From contig JAGVNI010000003.1 in assembly GCA_020053355.1 (NCBI GenBank), forward strand, positions 38,301 through 102,300: a stretch of 64,000 bases of DNA, written 5' to 3'. The translations under genes and the position numbers were made by a program. Position 1 is the first letter of the stretch, and every line of letters starts with the position of its first letter. The stretch comes from an archaeon. GTDB taxonomy: Archaea > Micrarchaeota > Micrarchaeia > Anstonellales > Bilamarchaeaceae. Of this stretch, positions 46,601 through 52,458 are shown piece after piece. Under the pieces are notes generated by a model. The model made no database searches, had not been told where the DNA came from, and saw nothing but the letters and a program-made list of their open reading frames with translations.

Positions 46601-49120
46601 ATTAACGGCGATGCGGAAGCAGCCGCGGAACTGGATATCCTCGGCAACCACCCCGCAAGGAAGCATGTCGAGAGCCTGGTCAATAATCCGGACATGCGGA
46701 AAACGGTGCTGGAGGGCAGGTTGCCCGACCTCGATGTGATACGGGTGTATTCCAAAGCAATCATCGATTCGCTCCATCCGATGGAAAGCGCGGCTCCGTC
46801 ATCGCCTGGCGCGGGCGTACCGGCCGGAATCGCCGATGCGGAAATAAGCGGGTATTTCGACAAAGCCGCATCCGGAGACGAGGCTGCGTTGTCCGTGCTC
46901 GTGGACAGGTATTCGGGCCTAGGTTCGCCAGGAGGGGCATTCGACGCCATGCTGCTGCGGGAAATCGGTTTGGAGGAAAGGCGCACGGGCGTTGCGCGCA
47001 GGGATGCCGCGAAGTCGGTCCTTGGCGCGCTCCTTGCGAAACCTGCCGGCGTTGAAGCGCTCGCAATAGCAGGCCGCGTGAAAGCGGACCCGGCTGGAGT
47101 GCCGATGGCGCAGGATATCGCGCTGGCCTATCTGTTAATTCGGGAAGGGGACAGGTTCGCGCTTGGAGAGACGGCGCCTTTCCGCGAACTGTTCATAGAC
47201 GGTCTTGCAGTGATAGCATCGAAGACCCCTGCCAGCAAACTTGCATCTGCGATAGAATCATTTGACGCAGCGGCCAGGCAGGTATCCGCGAAGTTCCCGC
47301 AGGCAGGTTACCCGGACAGCTTAATGGATTCCGCGGCGCAAAAGGTATTCCGGCTGGCAGCCGGGCTGTCTGCCGATGGCGCCCAGACCCCGGCTGCAAT
47401 GATTAGCAGCGGGAGGAGCGGCTTGCTCGACCTCATCCCGCTGACCAGCCCCCAGAGCTTCGTGATTTTGGGCGATGCGGCGGATATCATGCTCGGGATG
47501 CTGGCGGGGATTCCGGATGTTGCATCATTCAAGATACAAACCAAAGGGCAGATAGAGAAGGCCGAGGTTTCAAGAGGCGAAATCGGGGGGACCCTGTTCA
47601 ACTGGCTGCTCGCGGACATGGCAAGGCTCAAGGAGCCGGGCGCACGGGAGGTATACCTCAGGAAATTTGACGCGCTGTTCACTTGGGACGGATTCTACCC
47701 GCAATACAAGGAGCTGCTGATGCGGTCGGCAAAAAGCGGCAGGAGCGTCGGCGGGATTGACAAGCTCCCGATATTGGCGTACGTGGTTGAAGACGGGAGC
47801 GGAGTCATACCGCGCGGCCTCATCCAAAAAACCCTCGACAACGATTTCTTCAGGGCGAGGCTCGGCCCCGATGCCGGTTATCTGGCGTTTGTGGATTTCA
47901 TCGGGAACGTCCATGGCACCGGGAGGGACAATAACAGGCAGTCGAAGACATGGCTCGAGGCGGCCAAAGAAAGCCTGGTGTTCCTGAATCTGGATGAGGC
48001 CGGAAGGAAGAAGGCGGGCATCGCAGAGAAACAGAAGGATTCGAGGAAATATTTCATCGAAAGGAAAATGGGTTACCTGAATGAGCTGCTTGCCCATTAC
48101 CGTGAAGGGGATGTCAATGCCCGGGCGCTCATTTTCCTAATCGAGGGCATAATCGGGAAGCCGGCGAGGGCGGAGTTCGAGGCGTTGCTTGCCGGGGGAT
48201 ATTTCGAGGTTTTCGGCAACGACATGGGCCTTGGCGAGGAGTATATCCTGGCGCACACCGCGCTCTATCTTGAAGTGAGCGCGTATCGGAAAAATCTCCG
48301 CAGCTTCACCGGTGAGCCGACTCCGCAGATGAACTCAATATATGTCGGGGAAAAGATTGCGTTCAAAGAGACCATCCCAGTCCTCGATGCCGCCATCCAC
48401 GCCGAGTCGGAGGGGAAATTTTCCGATTTCAAATTCTCCCAAGAGTTCCATGACGAATTGAGGAAATCCTTCGGGCAGGACGGCGGGGAGGCCGCGGACA
48501 GGGCATTCGTTGCATGGAAGAGCGATGCCCAGGGCACGGTGGATGCAGGGGGGAAGCGGTTCGAGGTGGAAGAGGCGTCTTCGTTCGATGAGCTTTTCCA
48601 CGCTGGCACTTACAAGGGCGAGGTTGCCTGCCAGAACCCTAAAAACAGCAGCTTCGTGGTCGCCGGCCTCGTTGGCATGATTGAACTGCCCTGGATGAAA
48701 GAGGTGGTTGTGAGCGAGGCGGGCGGCGCGCACGGGGCATATAAAAGATGGCTCGTGCTTGTAAAAGATTCGGAAACGGGAAAGCCTATCCTCCTCGTCC
48801 AGCCCGGTTATGGGCAGATTGGCTCGAAGGTGGAAGTGGACGCCGCGATAATCGGAATGCTGAGTGCCAAATACGTTCCGCTCGGCATCGAAGTGCGGGA
48901 CATGCCCACACCGGAAAAGAAAGAGAGGAAGGCATTGCGCAACTATGGATACCGCACCTATGCGAGCGGCAGGGCGCCATTCTTCTACATTGATTCGAAC
49001 ATGTATTCATTCCCCGAAGTGGGCCTTGTTGCGCAGATGCACGGGCTCCACAACAGGGAGAGCGGAAAGGAATTTATTTTCGACAAGGGGTGGGAGAGGA
49101 ACCACCGCATAAAGTGGTAG
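31667..49120 (+). CDS. Giant protein B (5,817 aa) with two HExxH blocks and GGDEF-like segments
   Basis: An uninterrupted frame of 17,454 bases. No signal peptide; the N-terminus is Pro/Ala/Glu-rich. Residues about 480-925 hold at least three copies of a 65-70-residue helical repeat (GAP, then F(Y/F)G, then AAKF or NAKT). A Pro/Ala linker lies near 690-740. TPR-like hairpins follow, with a repeated HLP..K..Y...YD.I unit near 2048 and 2140. The hydrophobic module spans about 2790-3010. Block 1 (about 3158-3522) has HETQH at 3394-3398 and QETTAVARE at 3429. Two GGDEF-like segments lie near 3623-3690 and 3905-3965. Block 2 (about 4335-4705) has HELQH at 4604-4608 and DETTAIARE at 4633. The C-terminal 1,100 residues are unassigned. 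Confidence 0.87.
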   Translation: MTHAEKPQAEQGPERRGPELAPAQPAPQPSVFHRAGEGLNLPNLLRQAEIAVTTGTQLSVVLDPILPVDPARYAARSDLGVERAGRLPSEWQVERDEVRGLYGQAKHWSMEAAAARERGDADYAGRCDDCARGAMTEANAKLALMGDIVIHGGNVPQEIRDLGRDAVHVAGYPETRGYAGQYYQSREKYEENRPYYESGTPQAEADRTQLLGHVTSISEMARQGVPLTPQLTEQLNSRLNEIVAPVENMASVLRNMETALAGILQLQRDAQYKSIVGTALDELKKLLERIDKGEQVPEEEKAKAFETASYVTEADSEIEGMPADARAGAGKMIVRGVSALRAGKRAEAAAQRELARALAKAKDPEQKENLERASAWLSEGKLDASDVSNMLKRDGDLRKLDSLVLGGRRQYGAEVAEIRAIDKQAAGLMKKADELREKANLEKSPAKKKELEKQALEMEGKAKQLLRTADAKTKGLLEIARFEKDLRESGAPEPVIKAVRATYRFYGTVSKWRADVTLAAAKFYIEHKNMLKGPQAAPILGALVKFLGIISGPKKDSEIGSKDKAESYVKKELEPKVHLIESKFTLDSLEKAGAPKLLVDGLRAATRFFGTKDEWRGKTVLQAAKFFLANKARLLSPQGKGPLGNLLNLVASVVKGGDSEPDVKWKFEVVVRNTAKVPVPAPAAVKKPEAPVVTPVVKPVPAAPAAPAERPAQAAEAPAVHAAMGVAPKQAPKGREKAIGILETRRDSLAKMLPYVSPELRAEIEAEIKKTDDLIAKLKDPAGEIAPGEAPGRLSAMQRLEGIARSAVVKRLEGRNAPKELVDEVTKGFASGDPALRANALETAGRFLDRAEDVVATAKALEEAGAPPELIRSMASAMEFYGKGPGWTERADLIVLNAKTYLKNAAILKQDEGQGALGTTVEVAVLLSNPEYILKDPQVARQVIGKAGTEAMEAAAGKRELARQTFMTSIVPLSGFLRVEWLKPLAPGIRAIIRRSAEISEKLADPARAAEVSEDDIARSSAGITAVGHMADRLEDCPAGTKVHLGRLYAAALDYLNNGGSVETLDLMIFTGDLLMDKRFAPYAKEFTEAVAAVRDAKTEEERAKAEIHLREVTAKAVATVLGKAAEGLPGGAGKSVKSISDGLLANPGGAALDVLVSAQNALDIVDRMKPRLMARGVPEIVRNEAGVVYGRALDTLANGGASAVVETQVRLAERYLDPAAENQAADDLERDELKKLSLDLDKEPGRLEQTRHYLTLSDDIAAIREKRKLLIKKGDLRAGSPGARALEDMLGYLEEKRKLIAGGSPVSEEDIEKWAARVRDRMASDENVRGLVGGIARGLIDEAAARGQVLDPKEAEDMALMSIARQKAESDFLKSIDGVKASANGLLGTLEILRKDDRAAAAQRAEAIQIYSYAAAAYRAGRIRDGAVFVNAGAQYGQLNNRDRSEVATICREAGERDRNPGESLFDGTDLDILDVYKRKSELMPSITTPGEWRNAEAHFDLAILAYRSGNPQAAAHIMDLAVLYTTWAGVPEKDLPPDLQKKRREDLDFVEGNLGDYSKDRNTVGGKRLIDAASAYGPPIWTPDSKLTPPIAAALLAGKPVAEVLGDGDMDAGATAFASVIDEKDRRMGALGAIDLERKAGALIGRNADEEEAREKKYKKEADWWAKKAAEAGDDKLLADYYRTQAGIVDRSFMIDSVAAARDARAKGIAVLSEAAKLESEAEGAASATVETIEGRLPGLIAGFPESERGIYEEAVLKAEGDPEKLRIIHSALLMKRAAELRQAGQDLIGDSDRIMKGLGTFDRSVRNLTTLREESGRYQLYTGVRISVAVTRDQDVDFLGNPISHEGKPTRPTPERMGMLRAQASAGIEVGAKAVAEQEGVQKRRAEGLANADTQIRKASIDGTKTAIANMIEFLPEWKREERMKQLDDAVAAATRKKDPDVSPLMMLYRDVCGDVGMPYMDSEGHLFINLEEDDKKYNRTSGLYWSERFRAADRALGEGAFHVRSEVARLDKWYSARNLRLSYQQSTGNAEDYVTYEEAFGLPWMAQPETVWAHLPPEKRKTYQKRYDEISKMEAGPEKDRKLDELRMEIDREPGFFKPNIWGHNPLTVAGIVPGTEVLPGELKPLGYEKYEAAATPALITTLITHLPADKKAAYKEEYDKIPAGPEGDTARRELLLKLKSEKINYPGTGRDRTIGDIVDVGYVPSKPGGPAGGYYGLNTLFYFDIEDYDKRIEKAQELAASGDVAGARLLLDQVERDARRAESVERRDIVGTQRRYRAAYVRAEASDFRSEMIMDPERGDGPRAKFEIGRANAFLELGLAAYEDSHERDALDWEGAAETNDRARDAMMPKMEGGKLIEGAAPLAMTPDRVVDLAMALPPGILGSKAPGDPFERTYNNLIRDVRSATERGDQKSANAHAIVLYDSIKGNPEYFARAYAGMQANPATAIPTESDQHLQLESDVQGAQVHDWSWQRGVAWKVARDHIRLAKDSWYRADSARKDRDEASEDTRWLAEHRAGPGKDKTSDALRRAAATDMALSLAMLDPATDYQAYDVLLYGREINGFVYEWKYDAPTGNWDDKPITIDLIAGEVGDMDIVRPHTSIKPVEYLFHANRLRWKELTSFTDSDLMREMRPRYSEKAVEETVIELARYGIRAKWDRSSKSYETSKWDHTPEAMEQAERGYGHFRLLESKLFGDIYSHPAGWGTDAEENYLDRVFQRFSYISTGVTELTDAEPDSQAAAIVRSNSSYEISVPLEINSDGVLVDKDESTKSALQEMKDKASHYRIYKGVKSFVKTTVGVALAAPTLGASLTLTIDEGATMMEEGVKMKEARGEWTFRAGLTFGGGVAMMVMPVGGYFTGLAGETAAAASFAAPISEEALLALPGNAAIVAAEDAALIGGGWGSRAFNFMFLPRGVPVAATTWGEKAGRALFGTADMPFAGRILHWTGTAMTVQGGVDMFAALPESIGGVKSGDMTLAEAIFGGVMAVVQPAVTTAYSVHLAEFGYRTGAPKFVPNWKRLLLGMPLESRSSQKLAYEYAMAEREFKALEPAKRESFDEFRRDSGYVFLPADEAHVLAAYRASPQTDFVAFAKANPGLVDAEALGRVGPPTHAGGAAMVSPDTQAWADFIGKNPDLPDYAAKRASEIFNEGPVRDAVEGAVKSYIEHESARILALPEAERPAAVIRMKTNADFILSRAATDPASAPAWAAFVGQNPELARYSALVREGRTASGQAVEFRPASAPIGDPVVAAAFGKSFERNPAIETAVAEIPVGWLDWVGIKRDDLLALVKSDPQKAMEWVNKALESHNMALIRNNGFFLAEVTHVIAPRGSENSTGFMIGKVYGKGDMFSGRHAMYNPNSYTVFLKGKKEYSKGGIPDTHLPFLRETYAHETQHLFDHAAGLLAAYSRATKGKGMAAMPAFRADQETTAVAREVGEMLYSMDGAQVGKFLDDALLSKRQPPEYKAAYERSLKALSTDEFGASDPGWRTRPPEVLRARLDKFIDSEYVRMAGIGYSHLYGGAVEALPHPGKPKEAGVETETGGAGAAELARGAFPKDIIGPDALAEAVLEMAGDGAKLPEWIIGGERVREGGVESFETGGVLRTIEDIVVNNAAGGVESDVIVISADKKRLNGINDIFGLENGDLALGAYRDILQRATAMSAGGEFSIMIRPSSRGDEVIAVIVVKKGSGEKVRTDIEANVLKATNEVFAERSAPGNPGYIGGLAKALRNPRDVVAASVLMGPVVEVRKVEGVVRATYHDDGNAYITRAGGSVEFLAPAATKVDDPYFAADLRKLLGIEEQHDIVKGLEPAEERLLLDLWERRGGPLTPGDSATVRRMTEVYERRRAEGAAPDAATRDMVALVGAERVNVAPGEILSDAGAAFEIRYELPEPVRSQLLRLLPEVGKGLAEAINNSFGIRGFNTDTGHYAANSVVSITDGAVAEFGSIHGVRIRRLGTMKYFIEGGTPEMAAELYVHLDAVMKKKGLDMKVSGKQQPAVIGPGTDGRTALAHVSNGHLVVERRRLPRNMTEEQAGATDWNGHTEHYQNANALISLMSLGSDETLAGLLGREDFARLEPIIKMVREHPEIRNFEDLVFALRDNGYGGENGIGLEGLFRGYVVDTGNILRSRLDLRYSKAAPGEEGAMAEGVPLPSRPAAYRKRAQAAREAGRDVEADLFELKSDLADESLTPGDLRRKADDLEKAAYDTGDLSPDLRRGRNARHAAEAELLREEADRREGKGPMAGAPESGIDVEGRAASLVGEAVGFEGQARRARHGSPEYNDLMIKARARRKDAEKLKLLNRLDGLEGAQGFGDAEVLPEKALDKDAAGDWVVARAGFEAWIKKAVPPEHRAYALETLGFVMDRGLERIAGLPPGERPSEADRQIIAVDYIVGRAADNPARAKAWFDYARMRAADESAFYGIADYAMLAKRGLRLTEEGMSIDRIDVSAEDAAARSSLGGIFGRMYEQPPAGIILDSLPRRWLSDAGLDVGGLTMGLEDSLRRADAAEKINAALAPHGLVLVDKGFGFVLAEVSHIITLHGQADTKAYIISKAYGPEAVFDPRVAGFFSRGTGEIFLRPIPEAEVAGLFAGDSTVKRVYLHELQHFFDNVSGFGDEIRRKFGDDAARMVDETTAIAREAIINGPEEGGRIAELYSRSPNPVYRDAAGRVRAAIAGGRLDGLLDLEYTAVLGLGFGELFEAGPIRVVSGEIGTLPPRKAAAGEMHAVSADYTQPAGLEDFVRRLTSDDRAVRREAEKELEALGNDLAAKRIIEMRERLRARIIEREHVGPLAGKSRDGFISYNAHALGEEYAPMIFRDRRDAGVKAEAPAAVEGSGGSMQIGAERIPGKYDTAALLRLDEPGELAAFARKVVLGDASALESFGSLPPEIMDIVAMLTQDETFRSAARSDFMFKSYVEDPHGLGKMMVDETAGAIRGIIGQPAEPGPAAAGYSPEAAALAENLAASPVRLSELVRGLINGDAEAAAELDILGNHPARKHVESLVNNPDMRKTVLEGRLPDLDVIRVYSKAIIDSLHPMESAAPSSPGAGVPAGIADAEISGYFDKAASGDEAALSVLVDRYSGLGSPGGAFDAMLLREIGLEERRTGVARRDAAKSVLGALLAKPAGVEALAIAGRVKADPAGVPMAQDIALAYLLIREGDRFALGETAPFRELFIDGLAVIASKTPASKLASAIESFDAAARQVSAKFPQAGYPDSLMDSAAQKVFRLAAGLSADGAQTPAAMISSGRSGLLDLIPLTSPQSFVILGDAADIMLGMLAGIPDVASFKIQTKGQIEKAEVSRGEIGGTLFNWLLADMARLKEPGAREVYLRKFDALFTWDGFYPQYKELLMRSAKSGRSVGGIDKLPILAYVVEDGSGVIPRGLIQKTLDNDFFRARLGPDAGYLAFVDFIGNVHGTGRDNNRQSKTWLEAAKESLVFLNLDEAGRKKAGIAEKQKDSRKYFIERKMGYLNELLAHYREGDVNARALIFLIEGIIGKPARAEFEALLAGGYFEVFGNDMGLGEEYILAHTALYLEVSAYRKNLRSFTGEPTPQMNSIYVGEKIAFKETIPVLDAAIHAESEGKFSDFKFSQEFHDELRKSFGQDGGEAADRAFVAWKSDAQGTVDAGGKRFEVEEASSFDELFHAGTYKGEVACQNPKNSSFVVAGLVGMIELPWMKEVVVSEAGGAHGAYKRWLVLVKDSETGKPILLVQPGYGQIGSKVEVDAAIIGMLSAKYVPLGIEVRDMPTPEKKERKALRNYGYRTYASGRAPFFYIDSNMYSFPEVGLVAQMHGLHNRESGKEFIFDKGWERNHRIKW
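41140..42230 (+). repeat. Metallopeptidase-like block 1 in giant B
   Basis: This block aligns with 44670-45780 over about 350 residues. Shared landmarks in order are LP.(A/G)ERP, GW or RW before the core, AEV(T/S)H(V/I)I, HE(T/L)QH(L/F)FD, (Q/D)ETTA(V/I)ARE and a closing G(Y/F) before the end. HExxH plus a Glu about 30-36 residues later is the gluzincin zinc-site pattern. Confidence 0.75.
44670..45780 (+). repeat. Metallopeptidase-like block 2 in giant B
   Basis: Diverged second copy of the block at 41140-42230, about 1,210 residues further along. HELQH lies at 45476-45490 and the candidate third ligand Glu (in DETTAIARE) at 45566-45568. Both copies keep all predicted zinc ligands, so both may be active. 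Confidence 0.75.
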
Positions 49121-49126
49121 ATTGCC

Positions 49127-49663
49127 ATGGATGAAACCGAAGCGAAGGTGTTGTTTTTCAGGCTGATTTCCGATGCCCGAGAGGCGGAGAGGCAGAAGGC
49201 GTTCGATGCGCTTATGGGTTCGGACGACAGCCGCATGCAGGACGTGGCCCGGATAGGGAACCTGGTCTCGAAAGTCATCGCGGAAAAAACCGGGCCTTCC
49301 ACGCTCAAAGAGGCCCTGGAAATCGGGGAGTCCCTGGTTCAGACAAGCTACTGGAACGGGTATTTCGAGACTTGCGGCCAGGCCCTGCTTAAGAAAGGGC
49401 AATCGATGGAAGCGGGGGAGATGAGCAGGGAGATTCTCAGCTGGGGGATTTCCATGATGAATAGGGCGATGGGCGTTTCCACGCCCCTCTCGGATGAAAG
49501 CATCGCGATGATACGCGAGGCGAAAAAAACGGACGCCGCGCTTTCGGAAAAAGCCGACGCCATGATTATCGCCAATGAGTCGCTTGCCCCGAGATACAGC
49601 GCGCTGAAAGAGGAAAGGGCGCACGCCCCGGAGAAAGGGAAGAAAAAGCGCGCGGGCAGATGA
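49127..49663 (+). CDS. Hypothetical helical protein downstream of giant B
   Basis: A 178-residue helical protein (AKVLFFRLISDAREAERQKA, TLKEALEIGESLVQTSYW, EMSREILSWGISMMNRAMG) with a basic tail (EKGKKKRAGR). It starts 6 bases after the giant B stop and overlaps the next start by 4 bases, so it is co-transcribed with both. No recognised domain. Confidence 0.65.
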   Translation: MDETEAKVLFFRLISDAREAERQKAFDALMGSDDSRMQDVARIGNLVSKVIAEKTGPSTLKEALEIGESLVQTSYWNGYFETCGQALLKKGQSMEAGEMSREILSWGISMMNRAMGVSTPLSDESIAMIREAKKTDAALSEKADAMIIANESLAPRYSALKEERAHAPEKGKKKRAGR

Positions 49664-51063
49664 ATAGGCGGATGGACACTATGGAAAGGGATGAAAGCGG
49701 CTTTCTTGAGCGCTGCGGGGAAATTCGGAAGCTCGCATTCTCGATGGGCGACCCGCTTGTCGTGCACCACTATGATGCCGACGGCATCAGCTCCGGCGCA
49801 ATCGTCGCCGGCGCGTTCGGGGACGAGGGAAAAAAATTCCGGCGCGAGTGCATTAAGAAGCTGGATGACGCGGCAATCGAAAGGTACGCGCGGGAGCCCG
49901 AAACCATTTTTGTCGACTTGGGCGGCGGCAACAAGAGGGTGAACGAGCTTAAAGACGCCCTCATAATCGACCACCACCAGACCGAAGGCATCGGCAAGCC
50001 GCAGGCCAATCCCATTCTCCATGGAATCGACGGGGGGACTGAGCTCAGCGCGGCAGGCGCCGCATATTGCGTGTTCAGGAAAAGGGCGGACCTTGCGGTC
50101 GTCGGGGCGGTCGGAGACATGCAGCACCCGCTTGTTGGGATGAACCGGTGGGTGCTTGCGGAAGGGAAAATGGGCGGGGTGGTCGAAGTCGAGGATGACT
50201 TGTCTTTCTACGGAAGGTATTGCAGGCCGCTCGTGCAGTTCCTGGCGTATTGCGACGACCCGTACATCCCCGGGATTTCATACCGCGAGGACCGGGCGCA
50301 GGATTTGCTCGCGGAATTGCGGATTCCCCTGGATGCCCGGAACGCTGAACCCGGGAACCCGCCCGCGGCAGATGGAGTCAAAGGAAAAAACCAGCGCGTC
50401 TATGCGGACCTCAGCGACGACGAGAAGAAAGGGCTTGTCAGCGCGCTTGCGAAAATAATGGCCGGCTCGGAGCGGGCCCGGAGCGCGGAGGAATTGATTG
50501 GCGAGAGCTACGTTTTTCCGAAGAGGCCGAGGGATGAGACGTATGAGGCGAACGAGTTCAGCACGCTCCTTAACGCATGCGGCAGGCACTCGCAACCGGA
50601 TATCGGGGTGCGGGTATGCCTCGGCGACGAAACTGCCCGGGACGAGGCACGGAAACTGCTCGCATTGCACCGGCGCATGCTTCGCGAAGGAATCGCATAC
50701 ACATCGAAAAACACGCAGGATTTCGGGACGTTCTATTTCCTTGACGGCCGCGGTGTGATAGACGAGGGCATTGTCGGCGTGGTATGCGGGATGAACCTCC
50801 AGCAGTCGTGGAAGAAGCCGATAATCGGGATTGCCCTTGGGGATGGCGGCACGATAAAGGTGTCTGGGCGCGCGCCGAAATCTTTGGTGGCGCAGGGCCT
50901 GAACCTCGGCGATTTGATGAAAGGCGCGTGCCTGGATGCGGGGGGCGTTGGCGGCGGGCACAGGATGGCGGCCGGGGCGTCCATCCCGAAAGACAGGTTA
51001 AACGAGTTCCTGCTATCGGCGGGAAAGCATATGCGCATGGATCGGCCGGAAGAAAAAGGATAG
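49660..51063 (+). CDS. Archaeal RecJ-like DHH single-strand exonuclease (GAN type)
   Basis: A 467-residue DHH phosphoesterase. Motifs: VVHHYDADGISSGAI near residue 35, FVDLGGGN near 87, LIIDHHQTEG near 103, VVGAVGDMQH near 147, and the DHHA1 C-terminal GGVGGGHRMAAGASI near 430. Archaeal members degrade ssDNA or RNA in a Mn-dependent manner and associate with GINS. A GINS gene lies at 3453-3965. Translation is coupled to the 178-aa protein (ATGA overlap) and thereby to the giant B transcript. A short hydrophilic insertion (EPGNPPAADGVKGKN, about 228-245) looks lineage-specific. Confidence 0.9.
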   Translation: MNRRMDTMERDESGFLERCGEIRKLAFSMGDPLVVHHYDADGISSGAIVAGAFGDEGKKFRRECIKKLDDAAIERYAREPETIFVDLGGGNKRVNELKDALIIDHHQTEGIGKPQANPILHGIDGGTELSAAGAAYCVFRKRADLAVVGAVGDMQHPLVGMNRWVLAEGKMGGVVEVEDDLSFYGRYCRPLVQFLAYCDDPYIPGISYREDRAQDLLAELRIPLDARNAEPGNPPAADGVKGKNQRVYADLSDDEKKGLVSALAKIMAGSERARSAEELIGESYVFPKRPRDETYEANEFSTLLNACGRHSQPDIGVRVCLGDETARDEARKLLALHRRMLREGIAYTSKNTQDFGTFYFLDGRGVIDEGIVGVVCGMNLQQSWKKPIIGIALGDGGTIKVSGRAPKSLVAQGLNLGDLMKGACLDAGGVGGGHRMAAGASIPKDRLNEFLLSAGKHMRMDRPEEKG

Positions 51064-51075
51064 GATTCAGTTGGG

Positions 51076-51645
51076 CTACTTTTCCAGTTTTGCAACCGCA
51101 TCCGCGACGCGCGGCTGGTACTCGTCCATGACGGCGCGCAATTCCGGGACCGCGAGATTGCAGAGGCCGGAGCAGGCGTTCAGGAGCGGCTCTATGTCCA
51201 GCCATGCGCCGAGCATTTTCTGCGGTGATGATGAGAAGAATGGCTCCGAGAGCATCTTGCCGGCGCGGTTCCGGAGCGTGACATAGAGGGAGAACACACC
51301 CAGATTATCTGCCGCAAGTGTTATTTCGCGCAGTTTCCGCACCCGCTCCAGGACAAACATCGCAAGGCACAGCCGTGCGACGGCTGCCGATAAATCATCT
51401 TTGGACATCTTCGCGGATGCATCTGAAAAAAGCCGCAGCGCGCTATCCAGGTTCTTTTGGGCGTCCAGAAGGACCGATGATTCCCCGTCATCGGATTTCA
51501 TTTCCGCGGGTATTTTCCCCCCGGTCATGCGCGCGAGGTCCGAATAGAACCGGATCAAGTCGTCCCGGTTGGACATGTAGGTGCTGATTGTGAATGCCTC
51601 TTCCCTCTTCCGAAAGAGATTCCCGCTCTCCCCCTCATCCGCCAT
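51076..51645 (-). CDS. Tandem paralogue D1, unknown helical family
   Basis: A 189-residue protein, last of four related genes on this strand. Shared features are LCLAMFVLERVRKLREI, LGVFSLYVTLRNRAGKML, FFSSSPQKMLGAWLD and a final YQPRV. The family pattern is hydrophobic helix, charged link, LF-x(6-10)-R or T, FF or YF, then P or AD, and a (D/Y)(W/Y)L or equivalent helix. TTTTTATTCC about 25-27 bases before ATG 51645 suggests a leaderless start; an ATG at 51654 is also possible. No known domain. It converges on the GAN gene. Confidence 0.65.
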   Translation of the reverse strand: MADEGESGNLFRKREEAFTISTYMSNRDDLIRFYSDLARMTGGKIPAEMKSDDGESSVLLDAQKNLDSALRLFSDASAKMSKDDLSAAVARLCLAMFVLERVRKLREITLAADNLGVFSLYVTLRNRAGKMLSEPFFSSSPQKMLGAWLDIEPLLNACSGLCNLAVPELRAVMDEYQPRVADAVAKLEK

Positions 51646-51711
51646 GATAGCCATAGGCTTAATCCGGAATAAAAATCTACCCATCATCGCGGCAACCGGC
51701 CGCATGCGGGA

Positions 51712-52299
51712 TTATCCGGCTTCCGAAGTGCGCGAGGCTTCGGCTTCGCCTATCATGTCGCACACTTTCATGTGGTACATGGCGACGGCATCGCCGGGCG
51801 CATGGACAGGAACCGAAGTGGCGGCTGAAAGGGATGTGAGGGCGCACTGGGCATCCAGGTAATCGGTGAGAATCTGCCTTGGGGTTTTTGAGAAATACCC
51901 CCCGTCAAGAATCCTCTCGACGCGCGAGCGCGCGACCGAAAACAGGGATGTCAGCTGCATGCCACCCTTTGCCCGCACGGCCTCGGAGAACTCGTCCATC
52001 TTGTCGAGGAAATAGAGCGCGAGGGCGATGCGCATCAGGCGCAGGTTCAATCCCTCATCTTGGGAACCGGGCCTCTGGTCGTGGATATACCGCTCGAGTG
52101 CGCGCACCTCGTCCGGAATCCGGTTCCGTATCCGGGAAAAATTCCACATGCCGGAAAATGCGTCTTCACGCATTCCCGCCGGGGCCGGCCTCTTGTCCCG
52201 GTCGATGGCTTCCTTGAAACTGCCCGCGACGGATTTGAGGCTTGCCTCGCGGGTTGCGAGAATGCGTTTTTCCTCCAGCGTCAGCGCCCGGTTGGCCAT
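51712..52299 (-). CDS. Tandem paralogue D2, unknown helical family
   Basis: A 195-residue helical protein: LRLMRIALALYFLDKMDEFS, LTSLFSVARSRVERIL, GYFSKTPRQILTDYLDAQ. These align with D1, D3 and D4. The N-terminal 60 residues are variable and charged. TTATTTAAGC about 25-30 bases before the ATG indicates leaderless transcription as a separate unit. Function unknown. Confidence 0.65.
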   Translation of the reverse strand: MANRALTLEEKRILATREASLKSVAGSFKEAIDRDKRPAPAGMREDAFSGMWNFSRIRNRIPDEVRALERYIHDQRPGSQDEGLNLRLMRIALALYFLDKMDEFSEAVRAKGGMQLTSLFSVARSRVERILDGGYFSKTPRQILTDYLDAQCALTSLSAATSVPVHAPGDAVAMYHMKVCDMIGEAEASRTSEAG

Positions 52300-52458
52300 G
52301 GATTACATATGCACGGATAAGCTTAAATAACGTCGAGGGATGCGGCTATAAACACACGAAAGTATAATTGCTACAACATAGTTGCCATTCACCTGCATCT
52401 CTTTGGGGGGGGAATGGGATAAGCCGGGATTGTTAGGCCGGACGCGGGGGGCGGGCGA

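Noticed and set aside
31325..49120. Phage-type tape-measure protein and chaperone
   Set aside because: A small gene before a long helical protein with central hydrophobic segments recalls tail tape-measure loci. There are no tail, capsid, portal or terminase genes here, 5,817 residues is far beyond normal tail lengths, and three such loci sit among housekeeping genes.
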